Notes under the pieces: generated by a model
What the model was told of the DNA's origin: nothing
The model's database searches: none
The model's input: the letters and a program-made list of their open reading frames with translations, nothing else
Made by a program: the position numbers and the translations under genes
Assembly (NCBI GenBank): GCA_016721505.1
Contig: JADKHX010000001.1
Span: 434,001-498,000, forward strand
DNA length: 64,000 nt
Direction of reading: 5' to 3'
Source of the DNA: Rhodocyclaceae bacterium
Lineage (GTDB): Bacteria; Pseudomonadota; Gammaproteobacteria; Burkholderiales; Rhodocyclaceae
In this document: positions 43,810 to 52,587 of the stretch, one piece after another
Layout of the letters: each line of letters opens with the position of its first letter
How positions within the stretch are numbered: position 1 is the stretch's first letter

Positions 43810-44895
43810 TCAGATTTCCGGATAAAGGCGACCGCGCCCGAATATTCCATGCGGGTCGAACGCGTGTTTGAGTGACTGATGCAGCTTGAGGACACCAGGC
43901 GCGAACGGAGAAAATACCTGCGTCCGATCCGGCGCGTAGCGAAAGGCGGTCGCGGTTGCCCCGCAACGGTGAGCCAGGGTTTGCACTTCTTCCGCACTCG
44001 CCTCGGAATGAAACCAGCGTTGTGCGCCGCCCCATTCAATCAGCGAGCTGCCGCCCACTTCAAGCGGTGGCGTGACCGAGGGCACAGACAATCGCCACAG
44101 CGTCGCATGCGGCGAAGTCTGAGCAAAGAAAGCGTGCTGACCATCGCGCAGCGATGCCCAGAATTGCGCCGCTTGATCCGCCTCGACCAAGTCGCCACCC
44201 AATCGTTGCTGAGCCGTACGTACCGCCGGTTCTGCGCCGGAAAGTCGAATCATCAATAGCCCGTCTGCCCAGCAAGTGGCTGAAATCGGGAGGGGTTCGC
44301 CACCCCATTGATTCATCAATTCCAGCGCAGGTTGTTGATCAAGCGCCAGGCCAATCGTCGCCTCGTGCATTGGCATCGGCAAGACTTTCAGCGAGACATC
44401 AAGAATCAGTCCAAGACATCCCATGCTGCCTGCCATCAGGCGCGAAACGTCGTAGCCCGCGACGTTTTTCATGACCTCGCCACCGAACTTCAGCTCACGT
44501 CCGACGCCATCCATCAGCCGCAAACCAAGCACGAAATCGCGCAGCGCACCGACCGTTGCCCGGCGCGGTCCGGATAAACCTGCCGCGACCGCACCCCCTA
44601 TCGTAGCGGCGGATAGGTCGTCCCCGAACCGTGGCGGTTCGAACGGCAAGAACTGACGGCGTGTCGCCAGCACCAACTCAAGCGCTTGTAGCGTGGTTCC
44701 GGCTTTGACCGTCACCACCAACTCGCTCGGGTCGTAACTGACGATGCCGCTGTGCATTCTGGTGTCGAGCAAATTGCTCTCCTGCATGCTACTTGGCACG
44801 CTGCCGTAAAAATCCTTGCTGCCGCCGCCACGGATGCGTAGCGGCTGGCGCTGCAAAATCTGTTGGCGGAACTCGTCGATGGTTGTGCTACTCAT
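43810..44895 (-). CDS. glcE: Glycolate oxidase FAD-binding subunit GlcE
   Basis: A 361-residue FAD-binding (FAD_binding_4) subunit of glycolate oxidase. Visible parts are LRIRGGGSKDFYG, the GTTLQALELVLATRRQFLPFEPPRFG region and the ATIGGAVAAGLSGPRRATVGALRDFVLGLRLMDG core. The LELVLATRR peptide is encoded by DNA almost identical to the dispersed repeat, without a length change compared with normal GlcE. It starts inside the glcD stop (TAATG overlap). Confidence 0.93.
   Translation of the reverse strand: MSSTTIDEFRQQILQRQPLRIRGGGSKDFYGSVPSSMQESNLLDTRMHSGIVSYDPSELVVTVKAGTTLQALELVLATRRQFLPFEPPRFGDDLSAATIGGAVAAGLSGPRRATVGALRDFVLGLRLMDGVGRELKFGGEVMKNVAGYDVSRLMAGSMGCLGLILDVSLKVLPMPMHEATIGLALDQQPALELMNQWGGEPLPISATCWADGLLMIRLSGAEPAVRTAQQRLGGDLVEADQAAQFWASLRDGQHAFFAQTSPHATLWRLSVPSVTPPLEVGGSSLIEWGGAQRWFHSEASAEEVQTLAHRCGATATAFRYAPDRTQVFSPFAPGVLKLHQSLKHAFDPHGIFGRGRLYPEI
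44656..44681 (+). repeat. Dispersed repeat-like sequence in glcE
   Basis: 22 of 23 bases match ACGGCGTGTCACCAGCACCAACT. On the gene strand it reads LELVLATRR. Alignment with other GlcE suggests substitution without an insertion, so it could also be chance. Confidence 0.5.
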
Positions 44896-46541
44896 TACAG
44901 TCGCTCGATTTCAGGAAACGCGGTTTGCCCGCCATGCACATGCATGCGGCCAAACTCGGCACAACGATGCAAACTCGGCACGGCCTTGCCTGGGTTCAAT
45001 AATCCACGCGCGTCCCAAGCCGCCTTGATGCCATGAAAAATACGCAATTCATCGCTGGCGAATTGCTCGCACATGGCGTTGATTTTCTCGAAGCCGACGC
45101 CGTGTTCACCGGTAATCGTGCCACCAAAATCCACCGACAACTTGAGTATCTCGGCACCAAACGCTTCAGTGCGCTCGAGTTCTCCGGGCACATTCGCATC
45201 GTACAAAATCAGCGGATGCAAATTGCCATCCCCGGCGTGAAAAACGTTCATGCAGCGCAAGCCGTATTTCTTTTCCAATTCTGTAATCGCAATCAGCATG
45301 TCGGCGAGACGGCGCTTCGGAATCGTACCATCCATGCAGTAATAATCCGGCGAGACTCTTCCGGCGGCCGGAAACGCCGCCTTGCGCCCGGCCCAAAACA
45401 AAATACGCTCGGCTTCAGATTGCGAAACGCGAATTTCTGTCGCACCACAGCCTTCGAGCACTGCTTTCATCCGTGCAATTTCATCGCCCACTTCCTCCTT
45501 CGTACCGTCCGATTCACACAGCAATATCGCTGCCGCGTTGATGTCATATCCGGCCTTGACAAACGGCTCCACGGCGCGCGTTGCTGGTTGGTCCATCATC
45601 TCCAACCCGGCGGGGATGATTCCAGCCGCAATCACCGCCGCCACCGCATCGCCGGCGCGGCGCACATCATCAAAACTGGCCAGAATGCACTGTGCGAACT
45701 GCGGCTTGGGTGTGAGTTTGACGGTGACTTCGGTGGCAATACCAAGCAAACCTTCAGAGCCGATGAACAGCGCCAGCAAATCCAACCCGGCGCTGTCGAG
45801 CGCCTCGCTGCCGAGCGTGACGACGTCGCCATCGGCCAAAACCACGCGCACGCGCAACACGTTGTGCACTGTCAGGCCGTACTTCAAGCAATGCACACCG
45901 CCGGAATTTTCGGCGACGTTGCCGCCGATGGAGCAGGCGATTTGCGAACTAGGGTCGGGCGCGTAGTACAAACCGAATGGCGCTGCGGCCTCCGATATGG
46001 CGAGATTGCGCACGCCAGGTTGCACGACTGCGGTACGCGAATATTTATCGATGCGCACGATGCGTTTGAGCTTCGCCAGCGAGAGCACCAAGCCTTGTTC
46101 ATGCGGCATCGCGCCGCCGGACAAACCGGTGCCCGCGCCGCGTGCGACGACTGGCACGCCAGCTTCGTAGCAGGCTTTCATCACTGCCACCACTTGCGCT
46201 TCGTCCTCTGGCAAAGCCACCGCCAAGGGGATACGGCGGTAGGCGGAAAGACCATCGCATTCGTAGGGCGCGAGGTCTTCTTTTACTTGTAGCAAGGCGC
46301 CTTGTGGCAGGATCTTCTTTAGTCTGCTGAATAGGGTCGCGTGATGAATACTGGCAAAGTTTTGGTCTTGCTCGGCGCTGTGCGCCAACGCCGTGTCAAT
46401 GTCGGTGGTGACACATAACAGCGTGTCATCAGCACCAACTGGTGAATTGGTTTGATTCTCTCCCCCTCTCCCTCGGTCGCTCTCCCGCGAGGGGAGAGGG
46501 AAGGTGTCGGCGCCTTCAGCGGGAGTTTGGATGCTCATCAT
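44895..46541 (-). CDS. glcD: Glycolate oxidase FAD subunit GlcD, with repeat-derived N-terminal extension
   Basis: Main catalytic FAD subunit, oxidising glycolate to glyoxylate. 548 residues, about 50 longer than E. coli GlcD. The core begins near YECDGLSAYRRIPLAVALP, followed by VVARGAGTGLSGGAMPHEQG, DPSSQIACSIGGNVAENSGG and the C-terminal GEHGVGFEK. Residues 1 to about 41 (MMSIQTPAEGADTF, PLPSRESDRGRGGE, NSPVGADDT) come from the palindrome plus the dispersed repeat. The original start may have been downstream. The start overlaps the glycerate kinase stop (ATGA). Confidence 0.93.
   Translation of the reverse strand: MMSIQTPAEGADTFPLPSRESDRGRGGENQTNSPVGADDTLLCVTTDIDTALAHSAEQDQNFASIHHATLFSRLKKILPQGALLQVKEDLAPYECDGLSAYRRIPLAVALPEDEAQVVAVMKACYEAGVPVVARGAGTGLSGGAMPHEQGLVLSLAKLKRIVRIDKYSRTAVVQPGVRNLAISEAAAPFGLYYAPDPSSQIACSIGGNVAENSGGVHCLKYGLTVHNVLRVRVVLADGDVVTLGSEALDSAGLDLLALFIGSEGLLGIATEVTVKLTPKPQFAQCILASFDDVRRAGDAVAAVIAAGIIPAGLEMMDQPATRAVEPFVKAGYDINAAAILLCESDGTKEEVGDEIARMKAVLEGCGATEIRVSQSEAERILFWAGRKAAFPAAGRVSPDYYCMDGTIPKRRLADMLIAITELEKKYGLRCMNVFHAGDGNLHPLILYDANVPGELERTEAFGAEILKLSVDFGGTITGEHGVGFEKINAMCEQFASDELRIFHGIKAAWDARGLLNPGKAVPSLHRCAEFGRMHVHGGQTAFPEIERL
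46419..46535 (+). repeat. Compound repeat element at the glcD start
   Basis: A dispersed repeat copy (46419-46445, GTGTCATCAGCACCAACTGG) is joined by about 15 bases to a palindrome region (46460-46502, CCCTCTCCC and GGGGAGAGGG arms). The same order and sequence recur in the GT39 gene at 51690-51797. Confidence 0.75.
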
Positions 46542-47869
46542 TGCTGCCCCTCAATCAAGATCGCCCGAAAATCATTGACGTTGGTGCGGGTTGGGCCGGT
46601 CATCACAAGATCTCCAATGGCGGAAAAAAATCCGTAGGCATCGTTGTTGTTAAGGAAGGCTCTTGGGTCTAGGCCAACTTGCCGCGCGCGCGCCAAAGTG
46701 TCGGCATGCAGCAACGCACCGGCGTTATCTTCGACGCCATCAATGCCATCGGTGTCACAAGCAATCGCGTGAATGTTGGCTGCGCCGTCAAGTGCGATGG
46801 CGAGTGCGAGTAGAAATTCCGCGTTGCGGCCACCGCGTCCTGTGCCGCGCACGGTGACTGTCGTTTCGCCACCGGAGAGCAGCACGCACGGCGCTTTAAT
46901 CGGGTGACCATGACGCGCGCAGGAATGTGCAATGCCTGCCAAGGCGCGGCCAACTTCACGCGCTTCACCTTCAATGCGGTCGCCTAAGATCAATGAGGTG
47001 ATACCGCGCGAACGCGCCGCTTGCGCAGCTGCCGCCAATGAAAATTGTGGTGTTGCAATCAACTTCGTCGTGCAGCGCGACAGCCGTGTATCGCCGGGTT
47101 TGGGCGTTTCGGCTTGGCCACTTTCCAACAGCTGGCGCACCTCGATCGGTAGCGTGATTTTGTAACGCTCAAGAATTTCCAAGGCTTGTGCGCAAGTACT
47201 TGCATCGGCCACTGTCGGTCCGGAAGCGATCACCGATAGGTCGTCGGCGGTCACATCGGAGATCGCCAAGCTCAGCACGCGGGCAGGCGCGGCAGCGATG
47301 CCAAGACGGCCACCTTTGAGTGCTGAAAGATGCTTGCGCACACAATTCATTTCGTGAATATCTGCACCGGATTTAAGCAGGGCTTGCGTAAGCTTGCGCT
47401 TCTCTTCCAAGCTGATTCCTTCCAAGGGCGCGGCTAATAAAGCCGAGCCACCGCCGGAGAGCAGCACCAAAACCAAATCATCGGCGCTCAAACCCTGCAC
47501 CAATTTGCCGATGCGTTGCGCCGCTGCCTGCCCCGCAGCGTCGGGCACCGGATGTGCCGCCTCGGCAACGATGATGCGCTCGGTCGGCATACCGTGGCCA
47601 TAGCGGGTAACCACCAAGCCAGAGAGTTTGTCTAAATCGCCCGCCCAGTTTTTTTCCACTGCACGCGCCATCGCCGCCGCCGCTTTGCCCGCACCGACCA
47701 CCACCGTGCGCCCGCGTGGGAGTTCCTTGGCGGATGGCAGGTGTGGCGGCACACAACGCGCCGGGTCGGCCGCGCCGACTGCGGCATCAAACAACGCGCG
47801 CAACAAAGATCGCTGCTCAACAAATGTAGTCGGCGCGAGATTGCCAGCGGTTATGGATGATTTGGTCAT
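46538..47869 (-). CDS. Glycerate 2-kinase (GckA/TtuD, MOFRL family)
   Basis: Phosphorylates glycerate to 2-phosphoglycerate, feeding glyoxylate-derived carbon into glycolysis. 443 residues. The N-terminal DUF4147 domain has TVVVGAGKAAAAMARAVE and LVLLSGGGSALLAAPLEG. The C-terminal MOFRL domain has LSGGETTVTVRGTGRGGRNAEFLLALA and CDTDGIDGVEDNAGA. The operon order is hyi, this gene, glcD, glcE, glcF. Its ATG coincides with the target-site duplication of the 210-bp MITE-like element. The element end supplies a GAGG motif eight bases before the start. Confidence 0.93.
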   Translation of the reverse strand: MTKSSITAGNLAPTTFVEQRSLLRALFDAAVGAADPARCVPPHLPSAKELPRGRTVVVGAGKAAAAMARAVEKNWAGDLDKLSGLVVTRYGHGMPTERIIVAEAAHPVPDAAGQAAAQRIGKLVQGLSADDLVLVLLSGGGSALLAAPLEGISLEEKRKLTQALLKSGADIHEMNCVRKHLSALKGGRLGIAAAPARVLSLAISDVTADDLSVIASGPTVADASTCAQALEILERYKITLPIEVRQLLESGQAETPKPGDTRLSRCTTKLIATPQFSLAAAAQAARSRGITSLILGDRIEGEAREVGRALAGIAHSCARHGHPIKAPCVLLSGGETTVTVRGTGRGGRNAEFLLALAIALDGAANIHAIACDTDGIDGVEDNAGALLHADTLARARQVGLDPRAFLNNNDAYGFFSAIGDLVMTGPTRTNVNDFRAILIEGQQ

Positions 47870-48079
47870 CCTAGAAACCTCAGTTGGACGCGCCCGAGTG
47901 TGCGACTGGCGAGGCGGCTGGCAAGACGCGAGGAGGACGACCCTGCTCGACGAGCAACGAGTCGGCGTCGCGCCAGCGGTGCGAGGGCTTACCCAATAGT
48001 TGAGCGGCTTTGATTGCTCGAAGGTCAGTGAACATGAAGCATCCCGATTGAAAACAAGCGGTCAGCTGAGGTTTCTAGG
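47870..48079. mobile_element. MITE-like 210-bp element upstream of glycerate kinase
   Basis: Both ends carry a 22-bp imperfect inverted repeat (19 of 22 matching, outermost CCTAGAAACCTC). GTCAT flanks both sides (47865-47869 and 48080-48084) as a five-base target duplication. The interior has no convincing gene, so a non-autonomous transposon is likely. The left target copy includes the start codon of the glycerate kinase gene. No second copy was seen in this window. The family is not identified. Confidence 0.75.
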
Positions 48080-48097
48080 GTCATAGCAAATTCAGCG

Positions 48098-48895
48098 TTA
48101 TTCACGTGGCTTGAGGCGTCCATTTAGCCAGCTGAAACTAGCTTCAGTGCCCGCGCTCGGTAGGTATTCGCAACCAATCCATCCCGCATAGCTCGCCCGT
48201 TCCAGCACTGAAAAAAGGAAATCAAAGTTTATCTCACCGCTGCCCGGTTCGTGGCGACCGGGAACATCGGCCAATTGAATATGCCCTATGCGCGGCAAGC
48301 GCGTTTGCAGAGTAGTGGCCAAATTGCCTTCCATCATTTGCGCGTGATAAATGTCGTACTGCAAGTACAAATTGTCGCTACCCACCGCGTCGATAATTTG
48401 CAATGCCTGCGTCGTGGTCGACACCAAAAATCCGGGGTTGTCGATGCTGTTCAAAGGCTCCAGCAACAGTACCATGCCCGCTTGTTTTGTTTGCACCGCC
48501 GCATAACGCAAATTTTCAATCAGCGTCGCGCGTGCTGTTGCAATCGGAACATCTGTTGGCGGTATCCCGGCCAAACAATTCAGCCGCGAGCAATCCAGCG
48601 CGCGTGCGTACTCAATAGCCAATGCAACACCTGCACGAAATTCGGCATTGCGATCAGGATGGCAAGCGATGCCACGAGCACCCGCCGTCCATTCTGTTGG
48701 CAATCCGGCTGGCAAATTGAACACGGCCACTTCGAGGCCGGAAGTCAGCACCACTTCGGCCAAAACGTTTTTATCGACGGCATATGGGAAATGAAACTCC
48801 ACGCCAGTAAATCCCGCATGCTTGGCCGCCGCAAAACGGTCGACGAAGTCGTATTCGTTGAACAAGAATGAAAGATTGGCGGAAAAATTAAGCAT
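48098..48895 (-). CDS. hyi: Hydroxypyruvate isomerase family protein
   Basis: A 265-residue AP-endonuclease-like TIM barrel of the hydroxypyruvate isomerase family, interconverting hydroxypyruvate and tartronate semialdehyde. Visible metal-site segments are VLLLEPLNSIDNPGFLV, LYLQYDIYHAQMMEGNL, GHIQLADVPGRHEPGSGEINF and WIGCEYLPSAGTE. The ATG at 48895 begins the conserved MLNFSANLSFLFNE. It lies upstream of glycerate kinase. Without the MITE the gap would be about 17 bases, so the two were originally tightly coupled. Confidence 0.9.
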   Translation of the reverse strand: MLNFSANLSFLFNEYDFVDRFAAAKHAGFTGVEFHFPYAVDKNVLAEVVLTSGLEVAVFNLPAGLPTEWTAGARGIACHPDRNAEFRAGVALAIEYARALDCSRLNCLAGIPPTDVPIATARATLIENLRYAAVQTKQAGMVLLLEPLNSIDNPGFLVSTTTQALQIIDAVGSDNLYLQYDIYHAQMMEGNLATTLQTRLPRIGHIQLADVPGRHEPGSGEINFDFLFSVLERASYAGWIGCEYLPSAGTEASFSWLNGRLKPRE

Positions 48896-48946
48896 TGCTG
48901 GATTGTATTTCGTTGTCACAGGCCTGGTGACATTAGAATGTATCGC

Positions 48947-49498
48947 ATGGGACATCGACTAACAAAGATTTACACCCGCACCGGCGACAAAGGCACTACA
49001 GGCCTTGGCGACGGTTCGCGCACTCACAAGGCATCGCTACGCATTGCCGCTTTGGGCGATGTGGATGAGCTGAACTCAGTCATTGGCCTACTGCTCTGCG
49101 AAGAAATTCCAGCGGATGTGCGCGAGCTACTCACTGGCGTACAACACGACTTGTTTGATTTGGGTGGCGAGCTTTCCATCCCCGGCGCGACGCTGCTCAA
49201 AGCCACGCAACCGGCACGACTCGAAGCGGCGATTGATCACTACAACAGCGATCTCACACCGCTTAAAGAATTTATTTTGCCCGGCGGAACACGTTCCGCT
49301 GCGCTCACACACCTTGCGCGCTGTATCTGTCGCCGCGCCGAGCGGGCAGTGGTGGCGCTGGCCAGCAAGGAAACCGTGGCTGATGCCAGCCGGATTTATT
49401 TGAACCGCTTGTCGGATTTATTGTTTGTGCTTGGCCGCTGGCTTAACAAAGCCGGTGGCGGCGGTGACGTGCTGTGGCAAAAGGGTAAAAACGCTTAA
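48947..49498 (+). CDS. PduO-type ATP:cob(I)alamin adenosyltransferase
   Basis: Adenosylates cob(I)alamin to make adenosylcobalamin. 183 residues with the typical start LTKIYTRTGDKGTTGLGDGSR (ATP-binding), RIAALGDVDELNSVIGLLL, FDLGGELSIPG and the Arg-rich CRRAERAVVAL and RIYLNRLSDLLFVLGRWLNK. Start at 48947 fits the family, though an ATG three codons earlier is also possible. It is divergent from hyi. No cobalamin riboswitch was recognised in the short upstream gap. Confidence 0.93.
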   Translation: MGHRLTKIYTRTGDKGTTGLGDGSRTHKASLRIAALGDVDELNSVIGLLLCEEIPADVRELLTGVQHDLFDLGGELSIPGATLLKATQPARLEAAIDHYNSDLTPLKEFILPGGTRSAALTHLARCICRRAERAVVALASKETVADASRIYLNRLSDLLFVLGRWLNKAGGGGDVLWQKGKNA

Positions 49499-49519
49499 GC
49501 CCTGCTTTGGCCAATCGGA

Positions 49520-50050
49520 TCAGCGTATCCGATTGCGTTTTGATTCCATGCATTCCATAAGTTGCGCGCTGACATTGCGTAAGCGCTGATTGAGCAACAT
49601 TAACAACTCCATCATTAGTTTGACGCCAACGCGCGGCTCTTCTGCAATTAGTCGCGATAGCGCCGCACGGTCGAGCACCGCAAATTGCAGTTCGGTTAGC
49701 GCTACGCAACTGGCGAAACGAGGTTCACCGTCAATCAAAGACATTTCGCCCAGCGTTTTTCCCGGGCCAACCACTGCGATTCTGGCGGGCAATCCACGTG
49801 TGTCGAGTTTTACAATTTCGATTTGACCAACCAGCACCAGCAACATGAAATCGCCGCTTTCTGCCTCGCGAATAATCTCGCTGCCGGCATCAGTGCGATA
49901 ACAAATCATGTAGCGGGCGAGGCTTTCCAATTCAGTCGGCTCAAAATCCTCGAACAGCGCAATGGTCTCGATGATCTCGCGGATTAGTCCGACAAAAGGA
50001 ACGGCGTTGCCTAGCATGTCTAGTTTCTTGAATTGTGCGATTCCACTCAT
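49520..50050 (-). CDS. Cyclic nucleotide-binding domain protein
   Basis: A 176-residue protein with one cyclic-nucleotide-binding (CAP-like) domain. Features are ESLARYMICYRTDAGSEIIREAESGDFMLLVLVGQIEIVKL and the phosphate-binding cassette region GKTLGEMSLIDGEPRFASCVAL. The C-terminus is a helix (LMMELLMLLNQRLRNVSAQLMEC). No DNA-binding domain is visible, so it is not a typical Crp regulator. It may modulate an unknown partner. Confidence 0.85.
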   Translation of the reverse strand: MSGIAQFKKLDMLGNAVPFVGLIREIIETIALFEDFEPTELESLARYMICYRTDAGSEIIREAESGDFMLLVLVGQIEIVKLDTRGLPARIAVVGPGKTLGEMSLIDGEPRFASCVALTELQFAVLDRAALSRLIAEEPRVGVKLMMELLMLLNQRLRNVSAQLMECMESKRNRIR

Positions 50051-50068
50051 GGTGAATTTATTATAGCT

Positions 50069-50941
50069 TCATAGCTTTCCGGCAAGTATTGCGACCACCA
50101 TCCCTAGCCAACCTATCGTCGCTACCAGCAAATGCGGGTCGGTAAGCAGCTCTTGCGCAGGATCGCCGCCGCCGCTGCAACGATGCAAGCGCCACAAATA
50201 TCGCAGCATGCCGTAAAGCACAAACGGCAGAGTAAAAATAAGTTGCCGTGAATTGTGCAGTGCCATGGTGTCGCCGCTGACTGTGTAAAGCGCATAAGCC
50301 ACCAGTGTGCCGGCAGCCACAATACTGATGAAATGATCGAGCAATTCGATGGTGTAGTCGTCCAGCACGCGACGGTGATCGCTGCTGCCTTGATCGAGCG
50401 CCTCGAGTTCCGCGCGACGCTTGGCAAATCCTAAAAACAAAGTCAGCAATAAACCGCACAACAGCAACCAATGCGAAGGTGTAATGCCGATACCCAACGT
50501 GCCGACCAAAATCCGCAACATGAAGCCAGCGGAAATCAAAAACACGTCGAGTATCACCACGTGCTTCAAACCAAAACTGTAGGCAATGTTGATGATGAAA
50601 TAAGCCGCAAAGAGCCACGGCGCTTGATTCTGTGCCACGGCCACAAAACCCGCCGCTGCCGACAGACACACCAACATCAAAGCAATCGCCGCACCGCGTG
50701 ACACCGTACCCGCCGCTAATGGCCGCAAGCGCTTTTTCGGATGCACCCGATCGGCTTGGGTGTCGATGAGGTCATTCATCACATACACGGCCGAAGCCAA
50801 CATACAAAACGCCGCGAAAGCCAGTAGCGCCTGCGTGAGCTTTAGCGGATCACCCCACGCATGCCCAAACAGCAAACCGGCGAGAACGAAGCCGTTTTTG
50901 AGCCACTGATGTGGCCGCAATAATTTGATCAGCGGGATCAT
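50069..50941 (-). CDS. UbiA-family prenyltransferase (decaprenyl-phosphate phosphoribosyltransferase type)
   Basis: A 290-residue UbiA-superfamily membrane enzyme with about eight or nine helices. The signature VYVMNDLIDTQADRVHPKKRLRPLAAG matches the DPPR-synthase group, which transfers phosphoribose to polyprenyl phosphate. In mycobacteria this supplies decaprenyl-phospho-arabinose, and in other bacteria related pentose carriers. The second Asp-rich motif is RRAELEALDQGSSDHR. The start at 50941 overlaps the stop of the GT39 gene upstream (ATGA), so they are coupled. Confidence 0.85.
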   Translation of the reverse strand: MIPLIKLLRPHQWLKNGFVLAGLLFGHAWGDPLKLTQALLAFAAFCMLASAVYVMNDLIDTQADRVHPKKRLRPLAAGTVSRGAAIALMLVCLSAAAGFVAVAQNQAPWLFAAYFIINIAYSFGLKHVVILDVFLISAGFMLRILVGTLGIGITPSHWLLLCGLLLTLFLGFAKRRAELEALDQGSSDHRRVLDDYTIELLDHFISIVAAGTLVAYALYTVSGDTMALHNSRQLIFTLPFVLYGMLRYLWRLHRCSGGGDPAQELLTDPHLLVATIGWLGMVVAILAGKL

Positions 50942-52581
50942 GCTTCGTCGGGGAAATAGCGTTCGCAGAAATAGCAGCCACGCTGCGGCAACCACGGCGG
51001 AATCGAATAGTATTTTTTCTTCACGACCAGCAACACTTTCTCGCGATAGGCGGCGTAATCAAATCCCTCTCCTTTGACTTGCCAGAAACGTGCACCACGA
51101 ACAATAAACGAATCCACGCTGACTTTGCGGAAGAACTGCTGGTAATAGACGAGATCAGGTTCAGTTTTTCGCAGAACCAAAATATTGCGCTCTTTTAAGG
51201 CCCGGAAATCGGTCAGGATGTCGTCGTGGCGTGCATGGCTTGAAGCTTCACCAAATACCATCACGTAACGACGTAAGTTGTAGCCGAGTGTGACTGCGTT
51301 GGAATATCCATCCATTGCAATGACCCAATTTTTCTCCTTGTCGGCTAGTGTGGGGGCGAGGTTCTTATTGACTTCCTCATACGCAAAAGTCAGCACAACG
51401 CCATCGTAGCGGCGGCTGGATTTCCAGGCCTCCAATGGCAAGGCTGCAATCGTGACGATGACTAAAACATGCACCACGGCAAAGCCGACGAAAAATCGTG
51501 CGAGCTTTTTCAGTGTTTCGGGCGCAAGCCACAAGCCCAGCCAAATCAATGCAAACGGTACAAACGAAAGTAACCAGTGCAGGCCAATTTGTTTGACCAA
51601 GGAGAGCACGGCGAACAGTACAAATGGCACGATGGCCAGCACACTCAAGCTTGGAATTCGCCAGTTGGTGCTGACAACACTCCCATCCGAACTTCCGGCG
51701 AAGACGCTGTTCCCTTCCCTCTCCCCTTGCGGGAGAGGGACCGAGGGAGAGGAGGAGGCACTGTCGCGCCAGTTGGTGCTGGTAACACGCCGTTGCCGAA
51801 ATTCCCTAAACACCAACCACACCACTGGCGGCGTCAGCAAATACAAAACGCTCACCACATACAACAAAGGCGTAGTCGCCGACCAGCCTGCTGACTCGTG
51901 CCGGTTGACGAAATTAAACATGTAGTTCGGCCAGCAATTGGCGCTGTTCCACCACGCCATCAAGGCTAGCGCGGGGATGCAACAGGCATACACGATGGCC
52001 AATCCAACCCACGATTTGATCGTCCGTCGGCGTAGCACATCAATCAAAAACGCAAAGCCTAAAAACGCGACGAAATATTTCGAGAGCACAGCACCAGCCA
52101 AGAAAAAACCCGCCGCCGCGTACCAACGCATGTCGTCGTCCTGCGCTGCACGCAGCCATGCCAAGCCGGAAAACACGCTGAAATAAATCAGCGGCGTATC
52201 AGTGGTGATGGCGATATTCCACACGTTGGCCGGTGCCAACAAAATCAACAATGCAATCAGATCTCGCCTGCCATCGTCGATGTTCGGCGCAATCTTTGGC
52301 AAGGCCCAGCGCACACTCAGCGCCAATATCACCGGCTGCAATATCACCGGCAAGCGCAACCACCATTCGGAATCGCTGACCGTCAGCAGCGCCGCCAGCC
52401 ACCAGCCGATCATCGGCGGATGATCGTAAAAACCCCAATCCGGTCGCCAGCCCCACCAAATGAAATAGGCTTCGTCGCCCGTAATGGGCGTGACCGCCGC
52501 CAACCAGAAGCGAAAAATCAGCGAAAGGACGATGAACAAATTCAGCGCGGGACTAGCGAATGCTGCGCCGAACTTTTTCAT
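50938..52581 (-). CDS. GT39/ArnT-like membrane glycosyltransferase with repeat insertion
   Basis: A 547-residue polyprenyl-phosphate-dependent glycosyltransferase of the GT39/ArnT superfamily. The first loop has the acidic motif PITGDEAYFIWWGWRPDWGFYDHPPM, followed by many helices. About residues 262-310 (RRVTSTNWRDSASSS, SVPLPQGEREG, VVSTNWR) are encoded by two dispersed repeat copies around a palindrome. They lie in a loop between helices. Together with the UbiA gene it suggests a lipid-linked sugar modification of an envelope component. ATG at 52581 is used; an upstream TTG is less likely. Confidence 0.85.
   Translation of the reverse strand: MKKFGAAFASPALNLFIVLSLIFRFWLAAVTPITGDEAYFIWWGWRPDWGFYDHPPMIGWWLAALLTVSDSEWWLRLPVILQPVILALSVRWALPKIAPNIDDGRRDLIALLILLAPANVWNIAITTDTPLIYFSVFSGLAWLRAAQDDDMRWYAAAGFFLAGAVLSKYFVAFLGFAFLIDVLRRRTIKSWVGLAIVYACCIPALALMAWWNSANCWPNYMFNFVNRHESAGWSATTPLLYVVSVLYLLTPPVVWLVFREFRQRRVTSTNWRDSASSSPSVPLPQGEREGNSVFAGSSDGSVVSTNWRIPSLSVLAIVPFVLFAVLSLVKQIGLHWLLSFVPFALIWLGLWLAPETLKKLARFFVGFAVVHVLVIVTIAALPLEAWKSSRRYDGVVLTFAYEEVNKNLAPTLADKEKNWVIAMDGYSNAVTLGYNLRRYVMVFGEASSHARHDDILTDFRALKERNILVLRKTEPDLVYYQQFFRKVSVDSFIVRGARFWQVKGEGFDYAAYREKVLLVVKKKYYSIPPWLPQRGCYFCERYFPDEA
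51655..51797 (-). repeat. Compound repeat element inside the GT39 gene
   Basis: Two dispersed repeat copies in the same orientation (51659-51683 diverged, and 51767-51794 near-consensus) flank a palindrome (51711-51752, CCCTCTCCCC and GGGAGAGGG). The stretch 51690-51797 aligns well by eye with the element at glcD. It stays in frame. Confidence 0.8.
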
Positions 52582-52587
52582 CAATAC

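Noticed and set aside
45033..46292. 419-residue open frame on the plus strand opposite glcD
   Set aside because: Composition rich in His/Arg/Gln and fully antisense to a well-supported glcD; a shadow frame.
48896..48946. Cobalamin riboswitch before the adenosyltransferase gene
   Set aside because: The gap is only about 50 bases, too short for the conserved B12-box structure.
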